A DNA stretch of 64,000 bases from positions 16,759,001-16,823,000 of the forward strand of contig NC_065874.1 in the NCBI RefSeq assembly GCF_933775445.1. Direction: 5' to 3'. The translations under genes were made by a program, and so were the position numbers. The DNA is from Argentina anserina. Its lineage: Eukaryota; Streptophyta; Magnoliopsida; Rosales; Rosaceae. Below the pieces are notes generated by a model that saw only the letters and a list, made by a program, of their open reading frames with translations, had not been told where the DNA came from and made no database searches. Positions 1 through 11,422 of this stretch are shown here, in pieces. How positions within the stretch are numbered: the first letter of the stretch is position 1; every line of letters begins with the position of its first letter.

Positions 1-297
1 GAAATTAACTGCGAGTTGAATTCTATGTTTCATAGAGGACATTTCTTAGTAATCAACCAAAAACCTTAATTAAGACCAAGTCATAGGCAACTATCAACCA
101 TATGTTCACTGTATTATTTTCTCATTCTCATGGTTAAAAGCTGACCTAAAACCATTCCATAAAAAAGTTTAGGGTGTAAACGTATCATTCTATTACCACT
201 ATTTGGTAAATGATACAGGTGAACCGATAACCCATCTTGCTTTGATTACAATTTTGATTATTAAAATACTTACTACCATAACTTTCTATTTTAAATG
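1..297. other. unassigned AT-rich flank
   Basis: No open frame, repeat or motif that I recognise. This is the sequence into which the first hAT element inserted; the eight bases at 298-305 form the left target-site duplication of that element. Confidence 0.5.
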
Positions 298-305
298 TCC
301 AGCCC

Positions 306-3300
306 TAGGCTTCATCATTTAGCCCGCGGACCCGAAAAGCCCGTGGAGGCCCGCAAGCCCGACGGGCTTTTACCCGGCCCGGCCCACGAGAAAACCCGCC
401 AAAACCCGCTTCCGTGGGTAGAGGGCCGGGCTTAAATTAGAGGTGTGAAACCCGGCCCGGCCCGTCAAAAGCCCGCAAGGCCCGTGAGGTCCGGCCCGCC
501 AAAAACCCGCAAGGCCCGGCCTGTAAAAACCCACCAAATAATAAAATATTATACATACATATTTTATTAGGTTTAGAATAAAACTATTGCATTATGAAGC
601 AACTATATTAAGGAAACTTCTTGGGATCGATCGACACCAGTAGATATGATCGGTATATATATTTAGTGACCCTGTAAAAATTTCATCCAATTCGGAACTC
701 GTTTGACCGTCGGAATTTCCGGTAAACCGAAAACAACACTAATATGTCATAAGGGGAGACCCATTATCAAAATGCGAACACCAAAATTCGTTTGCATATC
801 TGAAATCACCTAATTTTTGTCACCGATTTTGTGTGGTCGCACCAAGGAAACCAACTTGGCAAAGCCCCGGTCAATGAGGATTTTAATCTGTCAAAACGTC
901 TTTTTCTTTGTTGACCGTAGGTACGGACGGTTAAACAATATCCAAAACGGAAGAAATTTTTACGGGTTCTCTAAATATATATACCGATCACATCTACTGG
1001 TGTCGATCGACCATATTTCGAACTAGAGTTATTGATCGCCGAAGCGTGTACTAATGTATCCTAACCTTTATATTACGTTTATATTAAAACTAACGCATTA
1101 TGAAGCGACTATATGAAAGAAACTTGTCGGGATCGATCGACACCAGCCAATGTATATATATTTAGTGACCCTGTAAAAATTTCATCCAATTCGGACTTCG
1201 TTTGACCGTCGGAATTTTTGGTAAATCGAAAACACCACTATTATGCCATAAAGGAGGACCTATTACAAATATGTGAATGCTAAAAGCCGTTTGCATATAT
1301 GAAATCACATAATTTTTGTTACCTATAATGCGCGGTCGAACTAAAGAAATCTATTTGGCAAAGCCCCGGTCAATGAGGTTTAAATATGTCAAAACGCCTA
1401 TTTTTTAGTTGACCGTTGGTACAAACGGTCAAACCATGTCCAAAACTGATGAAATTTTTACGGGTTCCCTAAATATATATACCGATCACATCTACTGGTG
1501 TTGATCGACCATATTTTGAATTTGAGTTGTCGATCGCCGGAGTGTCCACTAATGTATTATAACCTTATATTAGGTTTATAATAAAACTATCACATTATAA
1601 AGCGACTATATGAAGGAAACTTGTCGGAATCGATCGACACCATCCGATGTGATCAATATATATATTTAATGATCATTTTAAAAGTTCATCTAATTCGGAC
1701 CTCGTTTAACCGTCGGAATTTCCGGTAAACCAAAAACAACACTAATATGCCCTAAGGGGGGACCAATTACCAAGATGCGAATGTGGAAATTTGTTTACAT
1801 ATTTGAAATCACCTAATTTTTGTTACCTATCGTGCGCGGTCGAACTGAGAAATCTATTTGGCAAAGCCCCGGTCAATGAGGTTTAAATATGTCAAAACGC
1901 CTCTTTTTTAGTTGACCGTTGGTACGAACGGTCAACCATGTCCAAAACGGACAAAATTTTTACGGGTTCCCTAAATATATATACCGATCACATCTACTGG
2001 TGTCGATCGACCATATTTCGAACTAGAGTTATTGATCGCCGAAGCGTGTACTAATGTATCCTAACCTTTATATTACGTTTATATTAAAACTAACGCATTA
2101 TGAAGCGACTATATGAAAGAAACTTGTCGGGATCGATCGACACCAGCCAATGTATATATATTTAGTGACCCTGTAAAAATTTCATCCAATTCGGACTTCG
2201 TTTGACCGTCGGAATTTTTGGTAAATCGAAAACACCACTATTATGCCATAAAGGAGGACCTATTACAAATATGCGAATGCTAAAAGCCGTTTGCATATAT
2301 GAAATCACATAATTTTTGTTACCTATAATGCGCGGTCGAACTAAAGAAATCTATTTGGCAAAGCCCCGGTCAATGAGGTTTAAATATGTCAAAACGCCTA
2401 TTTTTTAGTTGACCGTTGGTACAAACGGTCAAACCATGTCCAAAACGGATGAAATTTTTACGGGTTCCCTAAATATATATACCGATCACATCTACTGGTG
2501 TTGATCGACCATATTTTGAATTTGAGTTGTCGATCGCCGGAGTGTCCACTAATGTATTATAACCTTATATTAGGTTTATAATAAAACTATCACATTATAA
2601 AGCGACTATATGAAGGAAACTTGTCGGAATCGATCGACACCATCCGATGTGATCAATATATATATTTAATGATCATTTTAAAAGTTCATCTAATTCGGAC
2701 CTCGTTTAACCGTCGGAATTTCCGGTAAACCAAAAACAACACTAATATGCCCTAAGGGGGGACCAATTACCAAGATGCGAATGTGGAAATTTGTTTACAT
2801 ATTTGAAATCACCTAATTTTTGTTACCTATCGTGCGCGGTCGAACTGAGAAATCTATTTGGTAAAGCCCCGGTCAATGAGGTTTAAATATGTCAAAACGC
2901 CTCTTTTTTAGTTGACCGTTGGTACGAACGGTCAACCATGTCCAAAACGGACAAAATTTTTACGGGTTCCCTAAATATATATACCGATCACATCTACGGG
3001 TGTCGATCGACCATATTTTGAATTTGAGTTGTCGATCGCCGAAGTGTCCACTAATGTATTATAACCTTATATTAGGTTTATAATAAAACTATCACATTAT
3101 GAAGCGACTATATGAAGGAAACTTCTCGAAATCGATCGACACCATCCGATGTGATCAATATATATATTTAATGATCATTTTCAAATTTCATCAAATTCGG
3201 ACCTCGTTTAACCGTCGGAATTTCCGGTAAACTAAAAACAACACTAATATGCCCTAAGAGGGGACCAATTACCAAGATGCGAATGTGGAAATTTGTTTAC

Positions 3301-4267
3301 ATATTTGAAATCACCTAATTTTTGTTACCTATCGTGCGCGGTCGAACTAAAGAAATCTATTTGGCAAAGCCCCGGTCAATGAGGTTTAAATATGTCAAAA
3401 CGCCTATTTTTTAGTTGACCGTTGGTACGAACGGTAAAACCATGTCCAAAACGGACGAATTTTTTACGGGTTCCCTAAATATATATACTGATCACATCTA
3501 CTGGTGTCGATCGACCATATTTTGAATTGGAGTTGTCGATCGCCAAAGTGTCCACTAATGTATTATGACCTTTATATTAGGTTTATAATAAAACTATCAC
3601 ATTATGAAGCGATTATATGAAGGAAACTTCTCGGAATCGATCGACACCATCCGATGTGATCAATATATATATTTAATGATCATTTTAAAAGTTCATCAAA
3701 TTCGGACCTCGTTTAACCGTCGGAATTTCCGGTGGAAATATGTTTACATATTTGAAATCACCTAATTTTTTTCACCGATCGTGCGTTGTCGCAACGAGAA
3801 AATTATTTGGCAAAGCCCCGGTCAATGAGATTTTATTATGTGAAAACGCCTCTTTTTTTTGTTGAGCGAAAATTCCGACGGTTAAACGAGGTCCGAATTG
3901 GATGAAATTTTTACACGGTCCCTAAATATATATATCGATCACATCTATTGGTGTCGATCGACAATATTTCGAAACTAGAATTTATTTGTGACTTTTGTTT
4001 TAGAATGTTTTCTAATAATTCTTTTATTGTTTCAAACCCTTAAATTAGAGTATTATATTGTTTTTCTAATACAAGCCCGTAAGGCCCGGCCCGGCCCACA
4101 AAAGCCCGCAAGGCACGCCTTAGGTGGGCGGGCTTGGATCTTCGTATTTTTTAAAATACCCGGCCCGCCACTTATTTAAATTTATTAAGGCTCGGCTCGG
4201 CCCGGCCCGGGCCGGGTCCGTCACTCATGGCCGGGCCGGGCCGAACCCGGCCCGTTGACGAGCCATA
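306..4267. mobile_element. non-autonomous hAT element, copy 1, filled with tandem repeats
   Basis: The 8-bp direct repeat TCCAGCCC at 298-305 and 4268-4275 is the target-site duplication size of the hAT superfamily. The ends form imperfect terminal inverted repeats: TAGGCTTCATCA at the left and, read inward from the right, TATGGCTCGTCA. Just inside both ends lie GC-rich arrays built from GGCCCG/CCCGCAAG words (about 318-535 and 4070-4255). The interior (about 540-4050) is a tandem array of ~500-bp units with no coding capacity, so transposase would have to come from elsewhere. A second copy in the opposite orientation lies at 38014-40517; its ends match this one crosswise. The hAT assignment rests on TSD length, terminal sequence and the second copy; the family name is not known to me. 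Confidence 0.85.
540..4050. repeat. ~500-bp tandem array inside hAT copy 1
   Basis: The landmark ATCGATCGACACCA recurs near 627, 1132, 1630, 2132, 2629, 3132 and 3637, giving about seven units of 497-506 bp. Units 2-3 and 4-5 form a higher-order pair: the stretch from about 1021 recurs almost base for base 1000 bp downstream from about 2021. Each unit is itself an imperfect inverted repeat. One half contains GATGTGATC, an AT run, then TTTCATC; the other half reads the same words in reverse complement, ending CACATCTACTGGTGTCGATC. There is no coding potential beyond short chance frames. Confidence 0.85.
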
Positions 4268-4275
4268 TCCAGCCC

Positions 4276-4615
4276 TTTAACAACCAATGACCAATCATGC
4301 TTAGGTAAATGATACTCTAACCGTCGTGCGCCTTAAAAAAAAAAGAGGTCACTATTCAAGTGTCCTGATATCTTAGCAGCTAAAGCAGCACCAAACAAAA
4401 AAATTGATTATTACCCGATATAATTGACCAGGGCTGTAGGGTGTAAGTAAAACAGCAGAGCCGAAGCAGCACCTACCCACACCAACCAAAGCACCTACAA
4501 AACAAAAGGAAAACAAAATCAAATTGAACGGTGACACACCCAGAACTGAGAAAATATCGTGAAAAGCAGATGATCATCCGAACTAATAGTCGCCAACAAC
4601 ATTGCAGATCATTAC
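4276..4615. other. unassigned spacer
   Basis: No gene or repeat recognised between the hAT right target duplication and the KH-domain fragment. It may be intron or 3' flank of the decayed KH gene. Confidence 0.3.
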
Positions 4616-4840
4616 CTCAGCAAGAATTTGATGAATGAAATGCCCTTCTTCTGAGATTTGCTCCGGAGTTACCATGATCTCCACCTTCGTAGCGGGACAA
4701 TTGAGGTCGGCATCTCGAGTAACTTGAATCTTGGCTCATCCAGACTGAGCATGAAGATAGTAAATAGTCTCTCCCAGCCCATCAATACTCATATGAACCC
4801 TGCCAATCCAAACCCATACAAAACCAGTCCGGCTTGGCAT
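4616..4840 (-). pseudogene. KH-domain (FUBP/KSRP-like) gene fragment with in-frame stop
   Basis: On the minus strand an exon-like block starts after an acceptor-type GATACAG and ends at a donor-type GAG|GTAATG. Read from 4840 downward it gives a degraded KH domain. GLGETIYYLHAQSG aligns with the usual GKGGETIKYLQ-QSG motif, followed by a TGA stop at 4738-4736 and then AKIQVTRDADLN and PEQISEEGHFIHQILAE. Those are the helix-strand order and residues of plant far-upstream-element-binding-protein-like KH proteins, which bind single-stranded nucleic acid. The GxxG loop is damaged (IDGLG instead of IGKGG), so besides the stop the RNA-binding loop is lost. I could not find neighbouring KH exons, so this is a relic or a captured fragment. 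The family call comes from motif recognition only. Confidence 0.65.
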
Positions 4841-6530
4841 CTGTATCACACAAAAACATTGATCAATCAAAACTATCATATTGTATCGAATCGAATATCA
4901 ACCAAAAGAGTCAAGAATCATAGAAAGACAAACCAGCCGAAGCATCTGTCACCCAGAATTCTACAGATCATGAACAAGAAAGCCTCATACTCTTGTCTTC
5001 CTAAACAACTAAATTCAAAGATCCACATGCCACCACCCTTAAACTAATCAAAACCATTAAAAAGGAAAAGAAAAAGAAACTACCCAATTTCCACAACTCC
5101 AATCCCTAATTTAAACTTCCTATCAAAAAAGAATCCCTAATTTAAACTACTCAAATACCTAAATTCAACCAGCCCAGTACTAATTCCTGCCCAAGATTTC
5201 AAACACAATGCATGAACCTCACACCCAAGTGAAAATCCACTTCAGAACCAAGACATCACAGCAAAGAATGACAGCGGCAAAGCTATGAAACACCAGAGAA
5301 AGAAAATTAATAAGAATGGAAAAAAAGGTAAGGATGCGGAACAAATTGCACAACCAATCCACCATCTTATTAACAACTTATCTCTTTCTGGTCAGATTCC
5401 CGACTAATTTCCAACTTCAAATTTGTCTGTCGGGCCGCTGCATTTCAATGGAGAGGCAAATCCCTAATCCGATCCCAGCAATCTCAACCCAGATCGGTCG
5501 TCTGCTTTGCCTCTAAATATATTCTCTCAAAACGCTCGATCTGATGAGGGCAAACAGACGACGAAAACAACGACTTGATCAAGGCGCTGCAAGGTTGCGT
5601 TCCGTGTCAGAAATGGGTGGAGCTAGAATTCCAATCACACCATTATCGATTTACCTCCGACAATATTGAGATATATTCCCCACTCTATAACAAATATCCC
5701 TCTCCTATCTACTCTATCTTCATCTTTATCAAATCTACTTTTTCCCTTTTTCTACCTTCAGTTTTCACCATAATGGACACTGATGACGTTCAATTTCGTC
5801 CAGACAATTTAATGATACATGACCAATTTTTTTTGCCACGAGGCGGAATGAACGGCCACGATGACCTGTGAATCTATACGGCTCGTGCACTGAATAATTT
5901 CGTCTGATGAAACCCTATTTTATCTATTGGTGAGAAATCTGAGACCCTTCGGGTGCATATTTATAGGTCTAGTTGCGTGTTTAACCCGGGTTAGGAATAT
6001 TTTTGAGACGGAAGTAGCCTGGATGGGTTAATATTTAACCGCGGCTAGCTTTAACGTTGTTTTATTTTTGTTTTAAAATAAATTTTGCCTCCCGAGGAGA
6101 GTAGAGAGTTTTTATTTCTTTTTTCGTCTTTCTAATCTCTCTTCTTTTCTTTTCTTTTTTTTTGTTTTTTTTTTGAAAAATTTGTGTTTGTAATCTTTAG
6201 AATTTGAAATAAAGTCTTTGAAAAAATGGACAAGATTCGATATCACCAGATTCAAATTCGTTGTATACAATCTAGATATGTCAATATGTTCATTAATTAA
6301 GTCAAAATGAATTAAATTTCAAATTTGCAACCGAGAGTTTTGATAATGTGATTATAAATGATTCGAAAGTATGAGCATAGATAGGAGATTAATACAAGCA
6401 AAATTTTAATTTGGTGACGACACTAAATAATAGACCATTCTTTAAATTGATAAATCATTACGAATTAGCGGGCACACTTTACCATTACACATATTTTGTT
6501 AAATAGAACAGAATTCTAACAACTATGAAT
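4841..6530. other. unassigned; intron/UTR-like sequence
   Basis: No convincing gene. Sequence around 5320-5540 (minus strand) looks like a plant leader, and a 32-codon frame starts at 5773 (+), but neither matches a family I know. The block may be the 5' part of the decayed KH gene. T-rich and A-rich tracts occur near 6115-6180. Confidence 0.3.
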
Positions 6531-8200
6531 GTAATAGATACTAGTCTATAGGGGCCGCGTTTTGCGCTGGCCTTTGTAAAAGTGCTAGTGCTATTACTGA
6601 GTTTCAATAAGTGCAGTTCCAATTTGTCCACTGCAGGTTCACAGACCTAGAGGCTTTGCATACATCTGATCTTTTACACTGAATTTAGCTACAAAGGAAC
6701 CATTGATATAAAATAATCAAGAAACCTTTTGATTTCAATAATGTATTGGATTCAAAGAGGTCACTTCATCTTGCACAATTCAGAGGCTTTCCAGGAACCA
6801 CAAAGATATATGAATCCCAATAAGAATGGAACCAGTAATAACACTAAATAACAAACGAACAAAATTATAGTAACTAACAAACATCATCAAGTTATACAAT
6901 CACTGTATGGATACAACATATATAGTTGTTTTCACACTAAGAGTGTGCTAAACATTTTAATTTATGTTGCATTGATAAGCCACTTGACATCAGATGATCT
7001 TATTGTCATATTTCAAAAGTGCAATTGTAATTGTTATGCAACTCCATATATACAAAAGCACCATCTAATACATAGGAACATATATCTGACTTTACTCCAC
7101 CTTTTCTTTTCCAATGTAAGATAATACATTTATTCACACAACATGCACAGTGACTGATTAAATGTAAAAGTAATTTTTATCTCTTTTTTCTAAAGAGGGA
7201 AAACTCCTTCTAAAGGGTTTAGCTCTACAGTCTCACCTCAAATTTCTAAAGGGTTTTAGGAAAAAACAGTAGAAGGAGCTCACCTCAAATTTCTAAAAGG
7301 AACATTTGTTTTAGGTGGGGTAATTGTTTCAACTCACCTCAAGTGTTATGGGTAAATGAGTTCAAAACCAGTAACCTTCTTAACTCCTACTCCAAAACCT
7401 CACCTCATGTCTGTAGTGTCTCAAATCTCAAGGTCTGAGGCATTCTTGATGCCCACACAGAAAAAGATAACTCATCCATCATATAGAGCTGCTCATATAA
7501 ACCATTGATCAGTTTTGTCTCTAACCGATACTCACATATATCTATCCTATTTATTATCATAAAATTTAACTTGATCAAAGATTTATGAATTATAACTCTA
7601 ATCCCCATCATATATATATATATATATAAACATTTTTTAACTCAACTTTATTTTACAGTCACCACCACATGATAATGATCTTAAATTGAATCCCCTTCAT
7701 AAAATCTTAAGCCATGCACCTCAGCAAGGGCCAAACAATATTGTCTAACATTGAATAATAACTTGATTAAAAAATTAACAATGGGACACAACATGTAGCT
7801 AAAAATAGAACAACTCACCAAGCAACCAGCCACCACTACTCCAAGCAGTCTTAATTCGACAGATTAACAATACACTTAGGTCCACTGCAAAAAAAAAAAA
7901 AACAGGGATTAAGTAAGGGAAGCACAAAACAACTAAAGATCATTGGCCACTTTAACTCTAACCGAGTTCCACCGGATAAAATAGTAGCAAGATACATAAA
8001 CAATGTAAAGATTACCGAACATAAATAAGCCAATTAAAAGAAGATTTACAATCAAATCACATTACCATACCATAAGTTGTTTTACCAATACTGTCCTTCA
8101 TAGTAAACATAATTACAGAAATGATTACCATACCTTTTAAGAAAACACTTCAAACAAAGCTAGGAAAATACGTGCATCGCACGGGTACGAGGCTAATACT
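6531..8200. other. unassigned; possible Helitron 3' end near 8168-8200
   Basis: No coding region found. Near the right edge CGTGCATCGCACG (about 8170-8182) can form a short hairpin, followed within about 20 bases by CTAA and CTAG, which is the arrangement at the 3' end of plant Helitrons. A matching 5' TC terminus was not established: TCTATAGGGGCC near 6543 is a weak candidate and its preceding base does not fit the A|T insertion rule. A short (TA)n tract is at about 7611-7628. Confidence 0.25.
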
Positions 8201-8654
8201 AGAATAAACACACACCCGATGGGTGTGGTGGAAATCGTGGAATGTTTATAAATTTTTAAAAGAAAAAATTTCACCATCGGTACCCCAACTTTGAATTGTA
8301 CAACTAGGGCTAATCGTCCACCACACCCAGAACGACTAGTTTGCTAAGGCCTCTCATACAACGGCTATTAACGAAGGGTCTGAGCCCAATTTCCGTTACG
8401 GCTCCGTTTCGGGACACATGACAAAAAAAATTCAACATTGGTACCCAAACTCTTGTGCTAAGGTCAATGTAGTACATCAACTCTGAGTTGTACCAATGTA
8501 GTACTTAAACTCGTTTTTCACTATCAACGAGGGGTCTGAGGCCAATTTTTGTCACGGCTCCGTCTTATGGGTAAAAATAAAAATGGTATTTACCTAAATA
8601 ACCCTATGTGCGTTCTAAGGCCCCAAATAAAAATCTCTTATTGTAAATATCTAG

Positions 8655-8893
8655 AATTCAGAAACAACTTACAAATTGGGCAAAACACCAACCCATCTCA
8701 TTACACTCCAGACACCTCACCACCACGATGCGGCATCCTCCTCCTCCACCTCCTCTCATCCCTACCGACTCCTCATTTACCATCAACACCATCTTCGAGC
8801 TCCTCCATCTCTTCTCGGAACCCCCAATCCATCGACACGTCATGCTCGTAGACCTTCACTCTGAGATTCTCAACCGCTGACTGCACCACATTA
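8655..8893 (-). pseudogene. captured glutaredoxin-family fragment, C-terminal part
   Basis: On the minus strand the sequence reads VENLRVKVYEHDVSMDWGFREEM and, further on, CLECNE followed after a one-base frameshift by GLVFCPIC. These match the plant glutaredoxin-domain family with an MGC N-terminus (the type of At5g39865/At3g28850, cited from memory). In that family a 'DERDVSM' helix region and a C-terminal CxxC..CPxC zinc-type motif are characteristic. A stop (TGA) interrupts the region after the first segment, and most of the glutaredoxin core is missing. The N-terminal piece of the same gene lies at 11294-11422, on the other side of the CACTA insertion and on the same strand. It is non-functional as protein but could be transcribed. 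Confidence 0.75.
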
Positions 8894-9231
8894 CACCACT
8901 ACCAGAAATAAGCACTTAGCTGACAACACCAAAAAAATTTTGTCGCCTAAGTCGAACAAAGACAACGAAATAAATTTTTATCACTTAAGTAATTGTTTTG
9001 TCGTCTTAGTGCCAATTTAGACGACAAACACATTTTTTAGTCATCATAGTGAGTACTTAGATGACAAATCATAAATTTGTCACCTAAGTTAGAGCTTGGA
9101 TGACGAAATAACATTTCGTTGTTTAAGTGTTCACTAAAGTCACGAAAATTGTAGTTTAGATGACGAAACAAAATTTAAATATATATTGAAAAGAAAACAA
9201 AAGTGACACAAAATGTAATAGGGAACATATT

Positions 9232-10084
9232 ATTGCATTCCATTGATGTTCAAAGACAATTAAGATAAAGTATGATAAATTTATATGGTAAATTTTGAAA
9301 TTTAAGATTAATCTCAGATCCATATCCCCTATAAAAAAAGACTATTTCTATTACTTCTTAAATTTAAGGCTATTAATAGAAAATCCTAAATATGCATCAA
9401 TTGATAAGGAAATTTACGTTATAAATGTATTTGATAGATACCTATAGAGTATTATTAGGGAACATTTTATTGCATTCCCATTAACACTGATTTAGATATT
9501 TTTATATATTAAGAAGGTCAATTTTATATCTTTCCATTAGTATTCGATTTAGCATATTTAAACACATATATAAGTTAGAAAATTTTGCAAATAGTCATAG
9601 TAATTGGATATATATATATATATATACATAGTATATTCATTAAATGTGAAGTCCCTGCCGTTATTTTATTCCATTGATGTTCAAAGAAAATTAAGATAAA
9701 TTATGATAAATTTATACGGTAAACTTTTAAATTTAAGATTAATCTCATATCCATATCCCCTATAAAAAAGACTATTTCTATTAATTCTTAAATTTAAGGC
9801 TATTAAAAGAAAATCCTACATATGCATCAATTAATAAGGAAATTTACATTGTAAATGTATTTGATTGACGTATAGCGTTATTATTTCGGAACATTTTATT
9901 GCTTTCCCACTAACACTGATTTAGACATTTGGATATATTAAGAATGTCAATTTTATTTCTTTCCGTTAGTATTCAATTTAGTATATTTAAACACATATAT
10001 AAGGTAGGAAATTTTGAAAATAGTCGTAGTAATTGGATATATATATACATACATATATACTATATTCATTATACGTGAAGTCCC
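9232..10084. repeat. ~430-bp direct duplication inside the CACTA element
   Basis: The segment beginning ATTCCATTGATGTTCAAAGA occurs at about 9237 and again at about 9669. Both copies continue in parallel through a CATATCCCCTATAAAAAA region and a (TA)n tract, ending GTGAAGTCCCTGC near 9656 and 10088. The copies differ by scattered substitutions and small indels, so the duplication is not recent. Confidence 0.8.
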
Positions 10085-10199
10085 TGCTTTCCCCAATCGA
10101 TCAGAATATATGAAAACAAAATGAAACTGAAATCTTAGTGTAGAAATCAAATAAAGGTCTTTTAATCGAAAAATAAAATAAAACAAAGGTGCAGATTGC

Positions 10200-10860
10200 T
10201 CTCCAATTAAAAGACATGGTGTGGATCAATAATGTAAGCCGTTGGATGATCCCAAATCTAACGTTCCATACTCACCCATACAACCAAATTCCATCTCCTT
10301 CCTCCTCCATTATAATTGACATAAACTAGATCTATCTCATTAATCTCCTCTCTTCTTTACTCCTCCATTATAATCACAGAAACACACAGATCTCCTCTTC
10401 TTCCTCCTTCTTTCCCAATCTTTTCTCCATTTAGATCCCAAAACCCACTATTCCGAATCAAGAGCTTCCGGCACCGCCACAATCAACACATATTTGTCAC
10501 CATTCATCGCCCCACTCATCGTATTCATCGACTAATCCTAATACCCAGGTAAGGAATCAAGGAGTTTCAAAAACTTGGGGTTTTGGATGGGCTTTTGGTG
10601 GCTCTAAAATTAATTGGTGTATTTGGGATCTAGGTTATCGTCGAGCTTGGATAGTTAGTGGTGGTGTTGGTAATCTAGTGTGAGCTCCGCTGTGTAAATG
10701 GTGGTCGTTTTAGGATTTTGAAGAAGAAGGGGAGGGAGGCAGTAGGCCGTTTTGCCATTGCTTGGTTGTGGTGGTGGCGCGGTGGTGGTAGTAATGGTTT
10801 CAATGGTGGGAAGTCGATGTGGTGGTGAGTTGTGACAGTTTAGGTGGCGGTTGATTAAGG
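10200..10860 (+). other. leader/intron-like segment inside CACTA, possible captured host 5' end
   Basis: A pyrimidine-rich stretch (TCTCCTCTTC-type words, 10290-10440) resembles a plant 5' UTR. It ends in ATACCCAG|GTAAGG (donor GT at 10549-10550), followed by G/T-rich intron-like sequence. It differs in composition from the AT-rich rest of the element. It could be a fragment acquired from a host gene promoter and first exon. No protein could be read from it, so the source is unknown. Confidence 0.35.
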
Positions 10861-11293
10861 CAATTAAGACTAATGAAACTTAATTAATGTACCAAATAAT
10901 TTGATTAACCACATATTAATATTTACTAATTAATATTTAAAAAACAGTATAAAGCAATAATAGAAAAAAAACAAAATCATTCATATAACAATTAAATTCA
11001 GATATTAATAAAATTCATTAACTAAGGCGACGAATTATATTCGTCGTTTAACTATTTACATTTGTCGTTTTATTTATCAGGCGACAAGAGTAATTTTGTC
11101 GTCTTACGTTGTACTTAGGTGACGAAAGACAAAATGTTGTCATCTAAGTACTTGAGTGACAGCGCTAAGTTGACGGAACTTAGATGACAACATTTTTGTC
11201 GCCTAATGACTTAAGACGACAATAATAGAGTTTTAGGTGACAAAATGTTATCGTCGTCTAAGTCATTATTTCTGGTAGTGCACACCTCAAATG

Positions 11294-11422
11294 TCATAGC
11301 TGGAGGGAGAGAAAGTCATGGGTGAAGGAGGTGAGGGAGACGATGTGGTGGCTCAAGGCGGAGTTGTCGAGATAGGAGAAGTTGTCGTCGTGGTTGAAGA
11401 GATTAGAAGAAACACAACCCAT
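11294..11422 (-). pseudogene. captured glutaredoxin-family fragment, N-terminal part
   Basis: A 42-codon frame starts at ATG 11422-11420 with MGCVSSNLFN and contains SHHIVSLTSFTHDFLSL before a TGA at 11296-11294. A Met-Gly-Cys start (N-myristoylation/palmitoylation type) followed by a conserved HxVSLTS(S/T)T segment is the recognisable N-terminus of the plant MGC-type glutaredoxin-domain proteins. It is on the same strand as the fragment at 8655-8893; only the CACTA element separates them. The central part with the redox-active site is missing, so the captured gene is internally deleted. Confidence 0.75.

Larger units (their letters stand above)
8897..11280. mobile_element. non-autonomous CACTA (En/Spm) element
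   Basis: The element begins CACTACCAGAAATAA and ends TTATTTCTGGTAGTG, a 15-bp perfect terminal inverted repeat with the diagnostic CACTA/TAGTG termini. It is flanked by the 3-bp duplication CAC at 8894-8896 and 11281-11283. Subterminal regions (to about 9180, and 11020-11270) are dense in GTCGTCTAAGT-like words in both orientations, the transposase-binding architecture of this superfamily. There is no transposase frame. The inside holds a ~430-bp direct repeat (9232-10084) and a leader-like host segment with a splice-donor motif. It lies inside the glutaredoxin-carrying element and is therefore younger. Confidence 0.93.

Noticed and set aside
306..4267. CRISPR-like array suggested by regular repeats
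   Set aside because: Units are ~500 bp with no short-repeat/unique-spacer pattern, and this is a plant nuclear sequence; it is a tandem array inside a hAT element.
8549..8864. Overlapping + strand frames of 100 and 62 residues rich in Pro and Ser
   Set aside because: They are antisense to the captured glutaredoxin fragment, whose minus-strand translation explains the sequence.
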